From: Liolophura sinensis
Taxonomy: Eukaryota > Mollusca > Polyplacophora > Chitonida > Chitonidae
Length of the DNA: 64,000 nucleotides
Assembly: GCF_032854445.1 (NCBI RefSeq)
Contig: NC_088307.1
Span: 7,702,017 to 7,766,016 of the forward strand
Reading direction: 5' to 3'
Shown: positions 38,401 to 48,354 of the stretch, piece after piece
Position numbering within the stretch: the first letter of the stretch is position 1
Layout of the letters: each line of letters starts with the position of its first letter
The notes under the pieces: model-generated
Seen by the model: only the letters and a program-made list of their open reading frames with translations
What the model was told of the DNA's origin: nothing
Database searches by the model: none
Made by a program: the position numbers and the translations under genes

Positions 38401-40385
38401 ACCTTCACAAGGTTTTCAGGGCCTCAGAATTCCTGGAGAGAGTTTTGTTTTGGTAAAAGTTGGTGAGAGTATAATGTTCTAGATTATTCAATGTTGCTAC
38501 AGCATTATGTTCAAAATAAATGAGCGTAACTACCAAAAATCCTTTACTACATGAAGGATTATGTTTAAAACAAATGCTTCTTGAATCTTAAAAATATTTG
38601 AAAATATTAGATCTTTTTTACATACTTGAAAATCATTCCTAAAAATATTTTCTTTTAGGGGTGGGGAAGTTGTATAAACAGGGAACATTGTATTAAAATG
38701 CTGTATTTCACCTAAAGTTTAGTATCTGGCTTTATTCTGATTGATTTCTCCATCTTTATAAGGACACTTCAGTTTGGTTGATTTCTTATGAGAAAGACTT
38801 ACAGGATTAGTGCCCAGATTTAACTACCGGTTCTAATTAAAAAGATTATAACCTGTTTAAACAGTATATTACCGAGAGGGCTTCTGAGAAACGTAATAAT
38901 GACTTAATTTAAATCCACTGGAAACAATACATTTACTGCCCTAGCCGATATCCAGCCAGCTGCCCAGTATAGCAGTGTGGCTCAGCGGGTGACGTCACAG
39001 ATGACCAAACCAAGTCTAATAACCAAGTTCCCAATAACCTGGGAATTTGTATGAATGCATTGTCATTTTCGAGATGGACTCTAGCTACACAGACACTGAC
39101 AGAAATAAATGTACTGGCGTATCAATTTGAATTCGTAGTGGACGACGTTGATGTTCCGATTTATAACACTGACATCTCTAACCAGACTTCAGATTCCAGG
39201 TTTTGAGACTTTGAATCTGATACTTGTACAGGCATTTCCAACCACACTGGCAATACTTGCTGGTAACCTATAGCTTTATCCTGTGTTACAGTCTGTACAG
39301 TCTGTTTATCTTCAAATTTAATATTTATTTACTATTCTTTTCCTCTGTCCACTTAATTTCAGCATTTGTTTAATGTTTTCAGCATTCTGAATAACCTATG
39401 CCTATAGGGGCATATAATCACGTACAATATAAGAAAAATGTACAGTATGTGGACATTGCATGGCGTTAATGTACAGAAATTTGGTGTCTATCAGCTTTCA
39501 GTTCAGTTAATAGTATTTTATAACTACTGTTGTGGAAGGTGGCATTGTGGAAGTTCAGCTGAATTCCTCTCGTGACTTTCAACTGTAAAATGACGAGAGT
39601 GATAGGGCCAACAGGTGTTTTTGGTGGGTACAAAATCATTCTGCCTTGTGCAGTAAATCCATGCTTTCCTGAGGGCCAAATCGTCTGGAAATTTGAAAAA
39701 AATTAACTGCAGGGTTCTTCAACCTATTTTTGATAACCCTATTCAAAACCAGCAAACCATTTCTCAGAAAAAGTGCGATATGCTTGTTGTCACTCTTGTA
39801 GCTTTTTTTAACACTGAATTACATGGCGAAGCTCTGACAGCTCGTAAAGGTTGGACTAAACATATGATGTAATTCGGTGGAAACTGCCGAGTATTGGTGG
39901 AAAAATTCTTAAAAACCAGCCTAATTATCTTGTGATTTTAAGAACCAGATTACTCAGAGTAAGGTACCCTTTTTTCAATATTTTTTACACTCAATTTAAC
40001 AATATATACAGGGGTAGCTAATTGTGAATAAATAATAAATCTAGACACTAATCCTTTAAGTGTTCGCATTAAAAGTATTATTTTAAGGACTGTGTGCCTC
40101 TAAAAGTGCATTTTTACATAGCAAAATTCAGGTGAAATACAGGAATATCCTACATTATCCATATACATGTTTTTGTAGATTATTGCAGCTCAGGGTGAGC
40201 AAGATGCTTCTAAAGCCCTGAAACATGCGGCTGACGTCATCCAAGATTGTCCGGCAGCTCTTCAGCTGAGATACTTGCAGACCCTTAACTCTGTTGGCAG
40301 CAAAAAGAATGACACCATCATCTTTCCCCTGCCATTAGAGCTTCTCAGGACAATGATGCGTGCCACGCCCACACATGCGCATTGA
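23406..40385 (+). CDS. STOM: Stomatin-like gene C, complete (8 coding exons, 278 aa), diverged
   Basis: Coding exons are 23406-23424, 25604-25719, 27094-27166, 27584-27666, 34829-35032, 35590-35645, 37644-37722 and 40179-40385; the sum is 837 nt without an internal stop. The plan is that of gene B. The N-terminus is acidic (residues 11-16 contain EDDGQD); the hairpin is about 22-44 with Pro34, Pro37 and Pro40; YERAVIFRLGRL opens the PHB domain; Cys77 sits in IIPC. Differences from genes A and B: Gly134 replaces the Arg of the STRLLAQ motif, Gln replaces Glu in LDEATD, and the region AAEKNST is SKKNDT (251-256). The tail is MRATPTHAH. The start context is good (GCTATGG). Intron 4 (7.2 kb) is nearly all satellite. 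It may have a specialised partner or assembly; the function is inferred from the family only. Confidence 0.94.
24205..24342 (+). mobile_element. tRNA-SINE fragment
   Basis: CTAGCAACCTGCGGAATGGG and TCATGGGTTTCCCCCAGGCT match the SINE body; both ends are eroded. It abuts the SINE-2 copy. Confidence 0.65.
24343..24736 (+). mobile_element. SINE-2, long copy with tRNA-like head
   Basis: The head CTGCTTCGGTGGCCTAATGG ... AGACCCAGACTCC has A- and B-box-like blocks, followed by a (GGGTC)n run at 24396-24430. The body GGACTGGTTGGCCACGTGTC, the 3' segment ATATGACTGAAAAATTGTTA with GTGTTAAACCCCAAG, and a CATTCA tail complete it. It lies in intron 1 of gene C. Confidence 0.8.
24745..24960 (+). mobile_element. 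Degraded SINE copy (second family)
   Basis: AGTGGTCAGTAACTTACCAA, GGCTGGTTGTTTATATGCCA and CAGTTTCCTCTACCCATCAG form the typical body. Confidence 0.5.
25381..25560 (+). mobile_element. tRNA-SINE, 5'-truncated
   Basis: CATCATGCTGGCTTCCTCTC, AGTGGGAAGGTTTGCCAGCA and a diverged 3' end GAACACCAGTCAAATC. It ends about 45 bases before exon 2 of gene C. Confidence 0.8.
25604..25719 (+). CDS. STOM: Gene C exon 2 (membrane hairpin)
   Basis: 116 nt; encodes NRAEDDGQDRNICEYV, then the hydrophobic Pro-containing hairpin; donor GTGAGT. Confidence 0.92.
26419..26637 (-). mobile_element. tRNA-SINE, minus strand, with short target duplication
   Basis: It reads TATTTATTTGATTGGTGTTT at the tail end and CGCATTGGTGAGAGGCTCCT toward the head; part of the head is deleted. 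CAGAATAA flanks it on both sides (26411-26418 and 26638-26645). Confidence 0.85.
27094..27166 (+). CDS. STOM: Gene C exon 3
   Basis: 73 nt; TVQEYERAVIFRLGRLVSGE and AKGP plus one base; donor GTGGGT. Confidence 0.94.
27584..27666 (+). CDS. STOM: Gene C exon 4
   Basis: 83 nt; LFFIIPCIDEFKRVDLRTQT and YDIPPQE; donor GTAAGA. Confidence 0.94.
27770..28225. repeat. 36-bp minisatellite, intron 4 of gene C
   Basis: Units of the type GGCTGTAAATTCTGACAAAT followed by AACAGTTAGGGTGAAT, about 12 copies with indels. The unit is 12 codons long, which creates minus-strand open frames. Confidence 0.9.
28250..32095. repeat. 88-bp satellite array, about 44 units, intron 4 of gene C
   Basis: The unit contains GTGTCTCTTGGAGGTACATC, ATAGAGAACATTCGTGACAG and GACCCAGGTGTGACAGTTTA. 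Units are highly alike in the centre. The outermost units (about 28256-28330 and 32095-32500) look like the related 84-bp family that follows. Confidence 0.96.
32096..34745. repeat. 84-bp satellite array, about 31 units, intron 4 of gene C
   Basis: The unit contains GCGTCTCTTAGAGGTATATC, ACAGAGAATGTGTGACACGG and GACCCAAGTGTGACAGTTGA and is related to the 88-bp unit. Variants recur with a three-unit (252-bp) period, for example the AGCTTCTCTTAG variant at about 33129 and 33381. As 84 is 28 codons, the minus strand stays open for 665 codons without being a gene. It ends about 80 bases before exon 5. Confidence 0.96.
34829..35032 (+). CDS. STOM: Gene C exon 5
   Basis: 204 nt, phase 0: ILTKDSVTVAVDAVVYYRIQ, then STGLLAQSTLRN, where genes A-type and B have STRLLAQ; ends DAMQ; donor GTAAAC. 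Confidence 0.95.
35590..35645 (+). CDS. STOM: Gene C exon 6
   Basis: 56 nt; [18 protein letters not shown] plus two bases; donor GTGAGT. Confidence 0.94.
36268..36533 (-). mobile_element. tRNA-SINE, near full length, minus strand
   Basis: ATTTATTTATTTATTTGATT at the tail end, CGGCCAGCATTATGGTGGGA in the body, and AACCAACTGAGCCATGGAGG (inverted A box) at the head. Confidence 0.92.
37644..37722 (+). CDS. STOM: Gene C exon 7
   Basis: 79 nt; [20 protein letters not shown] and KEAKAK; donor GTAAGA. A SINE starts 21 bases into the intron. Confidence 0.94.
37744..37954 (-). mobile_element. tRNA-SINE just after the exon 7 donor of gene C
   Basis: ATTTATTTATTTATTTGATT, AGAATATTTCACTTATACGA and CGCATTGGTGAGAGACTCCT; the head is truncated. 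The flanks AACTCAAAG (before) and AACTCTCAAGG (after) suggest an imperfect target duplication inside the junction-derived repeat. Confidence 0.88.
37956..38310 (+). repeat. Minisatellite derived from the exon 7 / intron 7 junction of gene C
   Basis: About nine degenerate units of roughly 40 bases, each echoing the end of exon 7 and its donor: for example AAATCAAGGCTAAGGCAAGA and GAGGTCAAGACTGAAATAAG and GAGAGAACTCTCAGACAAAG, compared with the exon end ACAAAGAGGCCAAAGCCAAG followed by GTAAGAGAGATAACTC. Confidence 0.65.
38321..40178. other. Remainder of intron 7 of gene C
   Basis: No exon or clear repeat seen; ends with acceptor TTTTGTAG at 40171-40178. Confidence 0.5.
40179..40385 (+). CDS. 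STOM: Gene C last coding exon
   Basis: 207 nt from IIAAQGEQDASKALKHAADV through FPLPLELL to THAH and TGA at 40383-40385. Confidence 0.95.
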   Translation: MIAAQGEQDASKALKHAADVIQDCPAALQLRYLQTLNSVGSKKNDTIIFPLPLELLRTMMRATPTHAH

Positions 40386-40530
40386 GAGGGAGCCAAGTGC
40401 AGTGTTTGACAGTGGGAATCTGTCACAGTCTCTTCATGACACTCTTGTGTCAGTAACAATCATCAACATATTTCTCTGTAACAAGACATTCATTTAATCG
40501 TTTGAATCTGTTATGAAGTGTGCATGGAGA

Positions 40531-41640
40531 ACAAGCTGTTAAAAACACTGCTCAGATGCTCAAACCTCACAGACCAAACTGTGAAAACACTGCTCAGATG
40601 CTCAAACTTCACAGAGCAAACTAAAAACCCTCCTCAGATGCTCAAACCTCACAGAACAAACTGTTAAAAACACTGCTCAGATGCTCAAACCTCACAGACC
40701 AAACTGTGAAAACCCTGCTCAGATGCTCAAACTTCACAGAGCAAACTGTGAAAACCCTGCTCAGATGCTCAAGCCTCACAGAACAAACTGTTAAAAACAC
40801 TGCTCAGATGCTCAAACCTCACAGACCAAACTGTGAAAACCCTGCTCAAATGCTCAAACCTCACAGAACAAACTGTTAAAAACACTGCTCAGATGCTCAA
40901 ACCTCACAGACCAAACTGTGAAAACACTGCTCAGATGCTCAAACCTCACAGACCAAACTGTGAAAACCCTGCTCAAATGCTCAAACCTCACAGAGCAAAC
41001 TGTGAAAACCCTGCTCAGATGCTCAAACTTCACAGAGCAAACTGTGAAAACCCTGCTCAGATGCTCAAACCTCACAGACCAAACTGTGAAAACCCTGCTC
41101 AGATGCTCAAACTTCACAGAGCAAACTAAAAACCCTGCTCAGATGCTCAAACCTCACAGAACAAACTGTTAAAACCCTGCTCAGATGCTCAAACTTCACA
41201 GAGCAAACTAAAAACCCTGCTCAGATGCTCAAACCTCACAGAACAAACTGTTAAAAACACTGCTCAGATGCTCAAACTTCACAGAGCAAACTGAAAACCC
41301 TGCTCAGATGCTCAAACCTCACAGAACAAACTAAAAACCCTGCTCAGATGCTCAAACCTCACAGAACAAACTGTTAAAAACACTGCTCAGATGCTCAAAC
41401 ATCACAGACTAAACTGTAAAAACCCTGCTCAGATGCTCAAACCTCACAGAACAAACTAAAAACCCTGCTCAGATGCTCAAACCTCATAGAACAAACTGTT
41501 AAAAACACTGCTCAGATGCTCAAACCTCACAGAACAAACTAAAAACCCTGCTCAGATGCTCAAACCTCATAGAACAAACTGTTAAAAACACTGCTCAGAT
41601 GCTCAAACGTCACAGACTGTGAAAAAAACCTGCTGAGGTT
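40531..41640. repeat. ~42-bp minisatellite immediately 3' of gene C
   Basis: Units AAAACCCTGCTCAGATGCTC plus AAACCTCACAGAACAAACTG, about 26 copies in several length variants. It starts about 145 bases after the stop codon and may lie in the 3' UTR. In-frame 14-codon units explain open frames on both strands. Confidence 0.95.
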
Positions 41641-42020
41641 TTAGCCGTTTAAAATGCTGTAATAATTGTTATGTGCCCCGATACATAAAACTGTACGTGT
41701 TGCTGGTTTGTCCTACTTGCAGATTGGTATAATCTGACCAACTCACAGAATTTAAAAGAATTTAGACAAAAAAAAAAAAAATGTTCCAAAATTTTATACA
41801 AGAAATCATTCAAATCATTATAATTCATTCACATATCTACTGGGCAAATTTGGTATCCATACATCCCATCATTGTGCACAGTTTCATGGTACCAATTAAA
41901 CCTTTGATGGCCACACTAGTAAGACAATTACTTTGACAAGCTACTGTTTATGGTAATGATCGTTTAGATTAGTATTTTTGCCCACAGTTATCTTACTCCC
42001 TGTGCACTCTTGTCAAGGTT
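41641..42020. other. Spacer between minisatellites
   Basis: Non-repetitive AT-rich sequence with an A run; no gene seen. Confidence 0.5.
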
Positions 42021-42660
42021 TAACATCATTCATTGTCAGTCCAGTCATTGTAAACTTACCCCAGTATAATGTGATCATTCATTGGCATTCTACATGTACT
42101 TATCCTACCCTTCTCCTAGTTTAACATCATTAATTGTGATTCTACTCTCTTATTACCCTTGTCATGGTTCAACATGATTCACAGCCATTTTACTCTCATT
42201 ATATGTGTACCCTTGTAAGTTTAATACCATTGTCATTCTACTCCCTCTACACTCTTTCCCTAGTTTAACATCATTACCATTCTCTTCCCACTGCACTCTT
42301 TTCCCAGCTTAACATCATTGTCATTGTACTCCCACTGCACTCTTTGCCCAGTTTAACATCATTGTCATTCTGCTCCCACTGAACTCTTTCCCCAGTTTAA
42401 CATCATTGCCATTCTACTCCCACTGAACTCTTTCCCCAGCTTAACATCATTGTCATTGTACTCCCACTGCACTCTTTCCCCAGTTTAACATCATTGTCAT
42501 TCTGCTCCCACTGAACTCTTTCCCCAGTTTAACATCATTGTCATTCTACTCCAACTGCACATTTTGCCCAGTTTAACATCATTGTCATTGTACTCCCACT
42601 GCACTTTTTCCTAGTTTCACATCATTTATTGGAATTCTGCTCTCATGTAACATCTCAGTC
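42021..42660. repeat. Diverged ~44-bp units flanking the 42-bp array
   Basis: Units CCCCAGTTTAACATCATTGT and CATTCTACTCCCACTGAACT with irregular spacing, ancestral-looking relatives of the homogeneous array that follows. Confidence 0.85.
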
Positions 42661-44390
42661 TAGCATCGTTTGCCATTCTACTTATCCTACTCTTGTCCCG
42701 ATTTAACATCATTGCCATTCTACTCATCCTACTCTTGTCCCGATTTAACATCATTGCCATTCTACTCATTGTACTCTTGTCCCGATTTGACATCATTGCC
42801 ATTCTACTCATCCTACTCTTGTCCCAATTTAACATAATTGCCATTCTACTCATCGTGCTCTTCTCCCGATTTAACATCATTGCCATTCTACTCATCCTAC
42901 TCTTGTCCCAATTTAACATCATTGCCATTCTACTCATCCTACTCTTGTCCCGATTTAACATCATTGCCATTCTACTTATCCTACTCTTGTCCCGATTTAA
43001 CATCATTGCCATTCTACTCATCCTACTCTTGTCCCGATTTAACATCATTGCCATTCTACTCATTGTACTCTTGTCCCGATTTGACATCATTGCCATTCTA
43101 CTCATCCTACTCTTGTCCCAATTTAACATCATTGCCATTCTACTCATCGTGCTCTTCTCCCGATTTAACATCATTGCCATTCTACTCATCCTACTCTTGT
43201 CCCAATTTAACATCATTGCCATTCTACTCATCCTACTCTTGTCCCGATTTAACATCATTGCCATTCTACTTATCCTACTCTTGTCCCGATTTAACATCAT
43301 TGCCATTCTACTCATCCTACTCTTGTCCCGATTTAACATCATTGCCATTCTACTCATTGTACTCTTGTCCCGATTTAACATCATTGCCATTCTACTCGTC
43401 GTACTCTTGTCCCGATTTAACATCATTGCCATTCTACTCGTTGTACTCTTGTCCCGATTTAACATCATTGCCATTCAACTTATCCTACTCTTGTCCCGAT
43501 TTAACATCATTGCCATTCTACTCATCCTACTCTTGTTCCAATTTAACGTCATTGCCATTCTACTCATCGTACTCTTGTCCCGATTTAACGTCATTGCCAT
43601 TCTACTCATCCTACTCTTGTTCCGATTTAACGTCATTGCCATTCTACTCATCGTACTCTTGTACCGAGTTAACATCATTGCCATTCTACTTATCCTACTC
43701 TTGTCCCGATTTAACATCATTGCCATTATACTTAGCGTACTCTTGTCCCGATTTAACATCATTGCCATTCTACTTATCCTACCCTTGTCCCGATTTAACA
43801 TCATTGCCATTCTACTCATCCTACTCTTGTTCCGATTTAACGTCATTGCTATTCTGCTCATCGTACTCTTGTCCCGATTTAACATCATTGCCATTCTACT
43901 CATCCTACTCTTGTTCTGATTTAACATCATTGCCATTCTACTCATCGTACTCTTGTCCCGATTTAACATCATTGCCATTCTACTCATCCTATTCTTGTCC
44001 CGATTTAACATCATTGCCATTCTACTCATCCTACTCTTGTCCCAATTTAACATCATTGCCATTCTACTCATCCTACTCTTGTTCCGATTTAACATCATTG
44101 CCATTCTACTTATCCTACCCTTGTCCCAATTTAACATCATTGCCATTCTACTCATCGTACTTTTGTCCCGGTTTAACGTCATTGCCATTCTACTCAATTT
44201 TTGTGCCAGTTTAAGGTCATTGCCACTGTACTCATCACACTCTTAAACTTGCCCCAGGTTAACGCCATTGCAGTTGTGATTGTGCTTATCCTAATGGTGA
44301 CCAAGTTTAATGTCAGTGCCATTCCACTCATCCTACGCTTTCCCCAGTTTAATATTATTGCCATTCTACTCATTTTCATTTGACAGCTTC
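42661..44390. repeat. 42-bp minisatellite, about 40 units
   Basis: Unit CGATTTAACATCATTGCCAT plus TCTACTCATCCTACTCTTGTCC. At exactly 14 codons and without stops in several frames, it opens two frames on the + strand (one gives SRFNIIAILLILLL repeats) and one on the - strand (SRMAMMLNRDK repeats). Not treated as coding. Confidence 0.96.
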
Positions 44391-44417
44391 TTAATTGACA
44401 TGTATGTTCAAAGTTTT

Positions 44418-44505
44418 TTTCGTCGTCATATGACTGATTAATTGTTGAATACGACGTTAAACCCCAAGCACTCACTCACTCACTCACTCACTCACTCACT
44501 CAGAG
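44418..44505 (+). mobile_element. SINE-2 3' end
   Basis: CGTCGTCATATGACTGATTA, ACGACGTTAAACCCCAAGCA and a (CACT)n tail. Confidence 0.8.
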
Positions 44506-44679
44506 TTTATTTGTCAACATCTCTGAATAAAATCACATGGTACAGCTCAGATGTACCTCAAGTATACCTCAAGTAGACCTTATAAGGGTAAGGGCAGAGA
44601 TGCTGATCTGATCACTACGTTGATCTCTCAAACTGGCCAGAGCTAATTTCTTATCATACTCATATTTTTAGACGTGTCT

Positions 44680-45930
44680 GTCAATGCTCAACTGCATTGC
44701 CTTACTTATCGGAGATTTGTCTGTTAACGAACAACTCCATTGCCTTTCTCATCCCATAGTTGTTGGCTAATGATGACTCCATGGCCTTACTGATCTCATA
44801 GTTGTCTGCTGATGGTCTACCCCATTGCATTACACATCTCATCATTGTCGGCTAATGATCACTCTATGGCCTTACTGATCTCATAGTTGTCTGCTGATGG
44901 TCTACCCCATTGCATTACACATCTCATCATTGTCGGCTAATGATCACTCCATGGCCTTACTGATCTCTTAGTTTTCTGCTTATGAGCACTCCATTACCTT
45001 TCTCATCTCGTACATGTAGTTTGCTGATGATCAACTCCATTGCCTTACTCATCTCATAAATGTAGTTGTCTGCTGATGATCAACTCCATTACCTTTCTCA
45101 TCTCATACATGTAGTTTGCTGATGATCAACTCCATTGCCTTACTCATCTCATACATGTAGTGGGCTGATGATCAAATCCATTGCCTTACTTATCTCATAA
45201 ATGTAGTTGTCTGCTGATGATCAACTCCATTACCTTACTCATCTCATACATGTAGTTGGCTGATGATCAAATCCATTACCTTACTCATCTCATAAATGTA
45301 GTTGTCTGCTGATCAAATCCATTACCTTACTCATCTCATAGTTGTCTGCTGATCATCAACTCCATTACCTTACTCATCTCATACATGTAGTTTGCTGATG
45401 ATCAAATTTATTGCCTTATCTCATAAATGTAGTTGGCTGCTGATCATCAACTCCATTGCCTTACTGATCTCATAGTTATCTGCTGATGATCAACTCCATT
45501 GCCTTACTCATCTCATACATGTAGTTTGCTGATGATCAAATCCATTGCCTTACTCATCTCATAAATGTAGTGGGCTGATGATCAACTCCATTGCCTTACT
45601 CATCTCATAGTTGTCAGCTGATCAACCCCATTACCTTACTCATCTCATACATGTAGTTTGCTGATGATCAAATCCATTGCCTTACTTATCTCATAAATGT
45701 AGTTGGCTGCTGATGATCAACTCCATTGCCTTACTGATCTCATAGTTGTCTTCTGATGATCAACTCCATTGCCTTACTCATCTCATACATGTAGTTTGCT
45801 GATGATCAAATCCATTGCCTTACTCATCTCATAAATGTAGTTGGCTGATGATCAAATCCATTGCCTTACTCATCTCATACATGTAGTTTGCTGTTGATGA
45901 TCAACTCCAGTGCCTTACTCATCTCTGTTG
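44680..45930. repeat. ~49-bp minisatellite
   Basis: Units of GTCTGCTGATGATCAACTCC plus ATTGCCTTACTCATCTCATA and CATGTAGTT, about 26 copies with length variation (42-51 bp). TCATCTCATACATGTAGTTT recurs in many. Confidence 0.92.
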
Positions 45931-46436
45931 TGATACCTCACCACTTGAAACCTTTCTCATTTGTGTAGATGTAAATTATGTTGCCTAACTGAGGTTTCAC
46001 TTTTAAGCACTTGACATAATTCTATTTGTCTTTTTTTATAATTGTTGTAGTTGAACAGATTATGTGTAGTGATTTTCTTGCATTTAGTTTTGACGATGTA
46101 CTGAAATATTTAAGTAATAAGATTACCACATGTTGCTATTAAAAGCCAAATGTTGCTTGTTCCAATTTCTAAAAAATTCTTTTTGTTGTAACTCATCTTT
46201 GTGTGCAGGTTGTTTTTGATGTTCTTTAATAAAACCAATTGCACGCTTCCATGTTAACAACCAAAAGCATGTGTCTTTTATTGGAATACCCCAGAGCAGA
46301 TTAGGCTATCCTGGCTGGCTCATGAATGCAGTGGGTAACTATCATTTTGTGTACATGAGGTATTCAGGCCTCAATCTCGAGTTCAACCTTGAGGTGAAGC
46401 GTTAAGTCGATGGGTGTGCCAGTTACCTGGTGAATG
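45931..46436. other. Spacer 3' of the arrays
   Basis: No gene seen. An AATAAA at 46229-46234 is an isolated polyadenylation-type hexamer. Confidence 0.4.
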
Positions 46437-46496
46437 AATGAATGAATGATTATGGCTTAACGCCACATCGGCAGTATCTCAGCCATATCGTGGCGA
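46437..46496 (-). mobile_element. Short SINE 3'-end insertion
   Basis: AATGAATGATTATGGCTTAA then CGCCACATCGGCAGTATCTC and CAGCCATATCGTGGCG, a SINE 3' end on the minus strand. CAGTTACCTGGTGA before and CAGTTACCTAGTGA after look like a target duplication with one mismatch. Confidence 0.65.
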
Positions 46497-46965
46497 CAGT
46501 TACCTAGTGAAGGGCAGTGGTGTTTGTCTGGGCTCTGCCAGTTACCTGGTGAAAGGCAGTGGGTATAAACCTCAAATCATATATGTACATGAATACCCTT
46601 TCTTTTTCCTCAACCTTTTTCGCATTTCGCATAACTTTTAATGCAATTTATGCATATTTTTAATTTAATTTTGGATAAAAAAGAATCCAATGGTTGAATT
46701 GACCAGTTTGAGCGCTTCACAAAAAGCATAATCTGATCAGTCAAAATAGAATAATGCCTTCAGAATATGCTTGAACAAACGCCTTGCAAACATTGCAGAA
46801 TTACAGTACATGTAGATGCAAGCAGGCCCTTGAATCATGGCTACCTGGCTTGGTTGTATACCGGAGGATTGAGACTATGCGTCATTACATAGACATGGTA
46901 AGAACGGAGGGCGGAAAGCGAGGGTTACCACAGTCAAAATCATCGGCCATTCCCAGTTTCCTGCT

Positions 46966-47115
46966 TCAATAAAAATTGTCCAATTTTTCACTAAAACTTT
47001 CGCCATCTTGTTCATTAAATAAAAATTATCCGATTTTTCCGTAAAACTTTCGTCATCTTGTTGATTAAATAGAAATTATCCGATTTTTCACTAAAACTTT
47101 CGCCAGATTGTTCAT
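46966..47115. repeat. ~51-bp tandem repeat, three units
   Basis: AAATTATCCGATTTTTCACT and AAAACTTTCGCCATCTTGTT recur three times. Confidence 0.9.
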
Positions 47116-47132
47116 TAATAATTAAGCCTACA

Positions 47133-47527
47133 GGGCCCAGTTGTTCAAAAGTGTAAGTGTATTAGCCGTTAAAACCGATATTAACTTTAGTATGGACTGA
47201 AATTCCATTAGTTTTGTGTTAGGCCAAGAATGGTGTTAAGATTTAAGCCTGGCTAAACTTTTAATATACTTTTGAGTGAATGAGTGCTTGGGGGTATAAC
47301 GTCGTACTTAACAATTTTTCAGTCATGTGACGACGAAAAAATCCTTGGAGATCATGTAATGTGCCTCCTTGTTGCAGGGCGGATTTCCACCGCTCTTTTA
47401 TCTAGTGCTGCTTCACTCCAGACGCCTTACCGAAGGCAAGTAATACGCCCCGCCCCATGCCATTATACTGATACGGGTCAACCAGTCGTTGCGCTATCCC
47501 CTGTATAATATACTTTTGAACAACCAG
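47133..47527. mobile_element. MITE-like element M, copy 1, split by a SINE
   Basis: Left end GGGCCCAGTTGTTCAAAAGT and right end ACTTTTGAACAACCAG are inverted. The interior contains AGCCGTTAAAACCGATATTA and AGATTTAAGCCTGGCTAAAC. Related copies lie at 48221-48354 (inverted) and 52429-52555. Confidence 0.75.
47276..47505 (-). mobile_element. SINE-2-type element nested in MITE M
   Basis: GTGAATGAGTGCTTGGGGGT and ACGTCGTACTTAACAATTTT mark its 3' end on the minus strand. TAATATACTTTTGA occurs at 47262-47275 and 47506-47519, a perfect 14-bp target duplication fixing both ends and the insertion order. Confidence 0.88.
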
Positions 47528-47562
47528 CACTATGTTCTGTCTGCACCATCATCCTCGCCGCC

Positions 47563-47581
47563 ACCCCCCCCCCCCCCCCCC
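47563..47581. repeat. Poly-C tract
   Basis: Run of about 18 C. Confidence 0.9.
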
Positions 47582-48031
47582 GCCAACCCCCACCGCCCGT
47601 TCTTGTCACATTCAGATTCCCCCGCTCTCGCAAGTCGTGACCAGTGACGTCTAATCAATTGCAATTAACAGCGGGCATGTAAATTTGCTACTACTAACGC
47701 ATTTACTTGAACAATTAGAATAAAACTCTGACTGAGGTAAACACCATGTTTCGCCGGTTACGTGTAACCATCCGCCAGCTATCACACTGTCGTCGCTGCT
47801 CTGTCTCTTGTCTATGCTGTACGTCTTATATAATATATTGGTGACAACAGAAAGCTATTTAGAAGTCAAAAGATGAAACTTGTAACTTCAAAGTAGAATG
47901 AGTTTACTACATTCCAGGTTCAAGTTACAAGTTAACTTTTAACTTTTACAACTGTTACTAATAAGCTGACTTAATGAGCTGATGACGCTCTTTCGTACAG
48001 TCAAACCATCCCAGAAAACCATTCATCTGCC

Positions 48032-48032
<1 letters not shown>

Positions 48033-48090
<58 letters not shown>
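48033..48090. repeat. (TA)n microsatellite
   Basis: About 28 TA dinucleotides. Confidence 0.95.
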
Positions 48091-48092
<2 letters not shown>

Positions 48093-48220
48093 CGTACATA
48101 TCTCTTCTTCGTGTGTGTAAAAATTTTGATTCTCTTAACTTCGCGACAAAATGGAAAAAAAACAACAACAAAACTCATTACTAGAGTACAAACACGACAG
48201 CCGACGGCCCTACGCTGGGG

Positions 48221-48354
48221 TCGATTGTTCAAAAGTGTAAGCCAGGCTTAAATCTTAGTACAATCTTGATCTAATATAAAACTAATGGCACTTAGTGCAG
48301 ACTAAAGCTAATATTGGTCTTAACCGCTAATACACTTTTGAATAACTGGGCCCA
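48221..48354 (-). mobile_element. MITE-like element M, copy 2
   Basis: Reverse-oriented relative of copy 1: TGTTCAAAAGTGTAAGCCAG at the left, TACACTTTTGAATAACTGGG and CCCAG at the right. Confidence 0.75.

Noticed and set aside
40833-41172. Open frames with 14-residue QMLKPHR-type repeats
   Set aside because: Shadow of the 42-bp minisatellite downstream of gene C.
42626-44214. Long open frames on both strands (240-458 codons)
   Set aside because: They follow from the 42-bp, 14-codon repeat unit lacking stops in several frames. Overlapping frames on opposite strands argue against coding.
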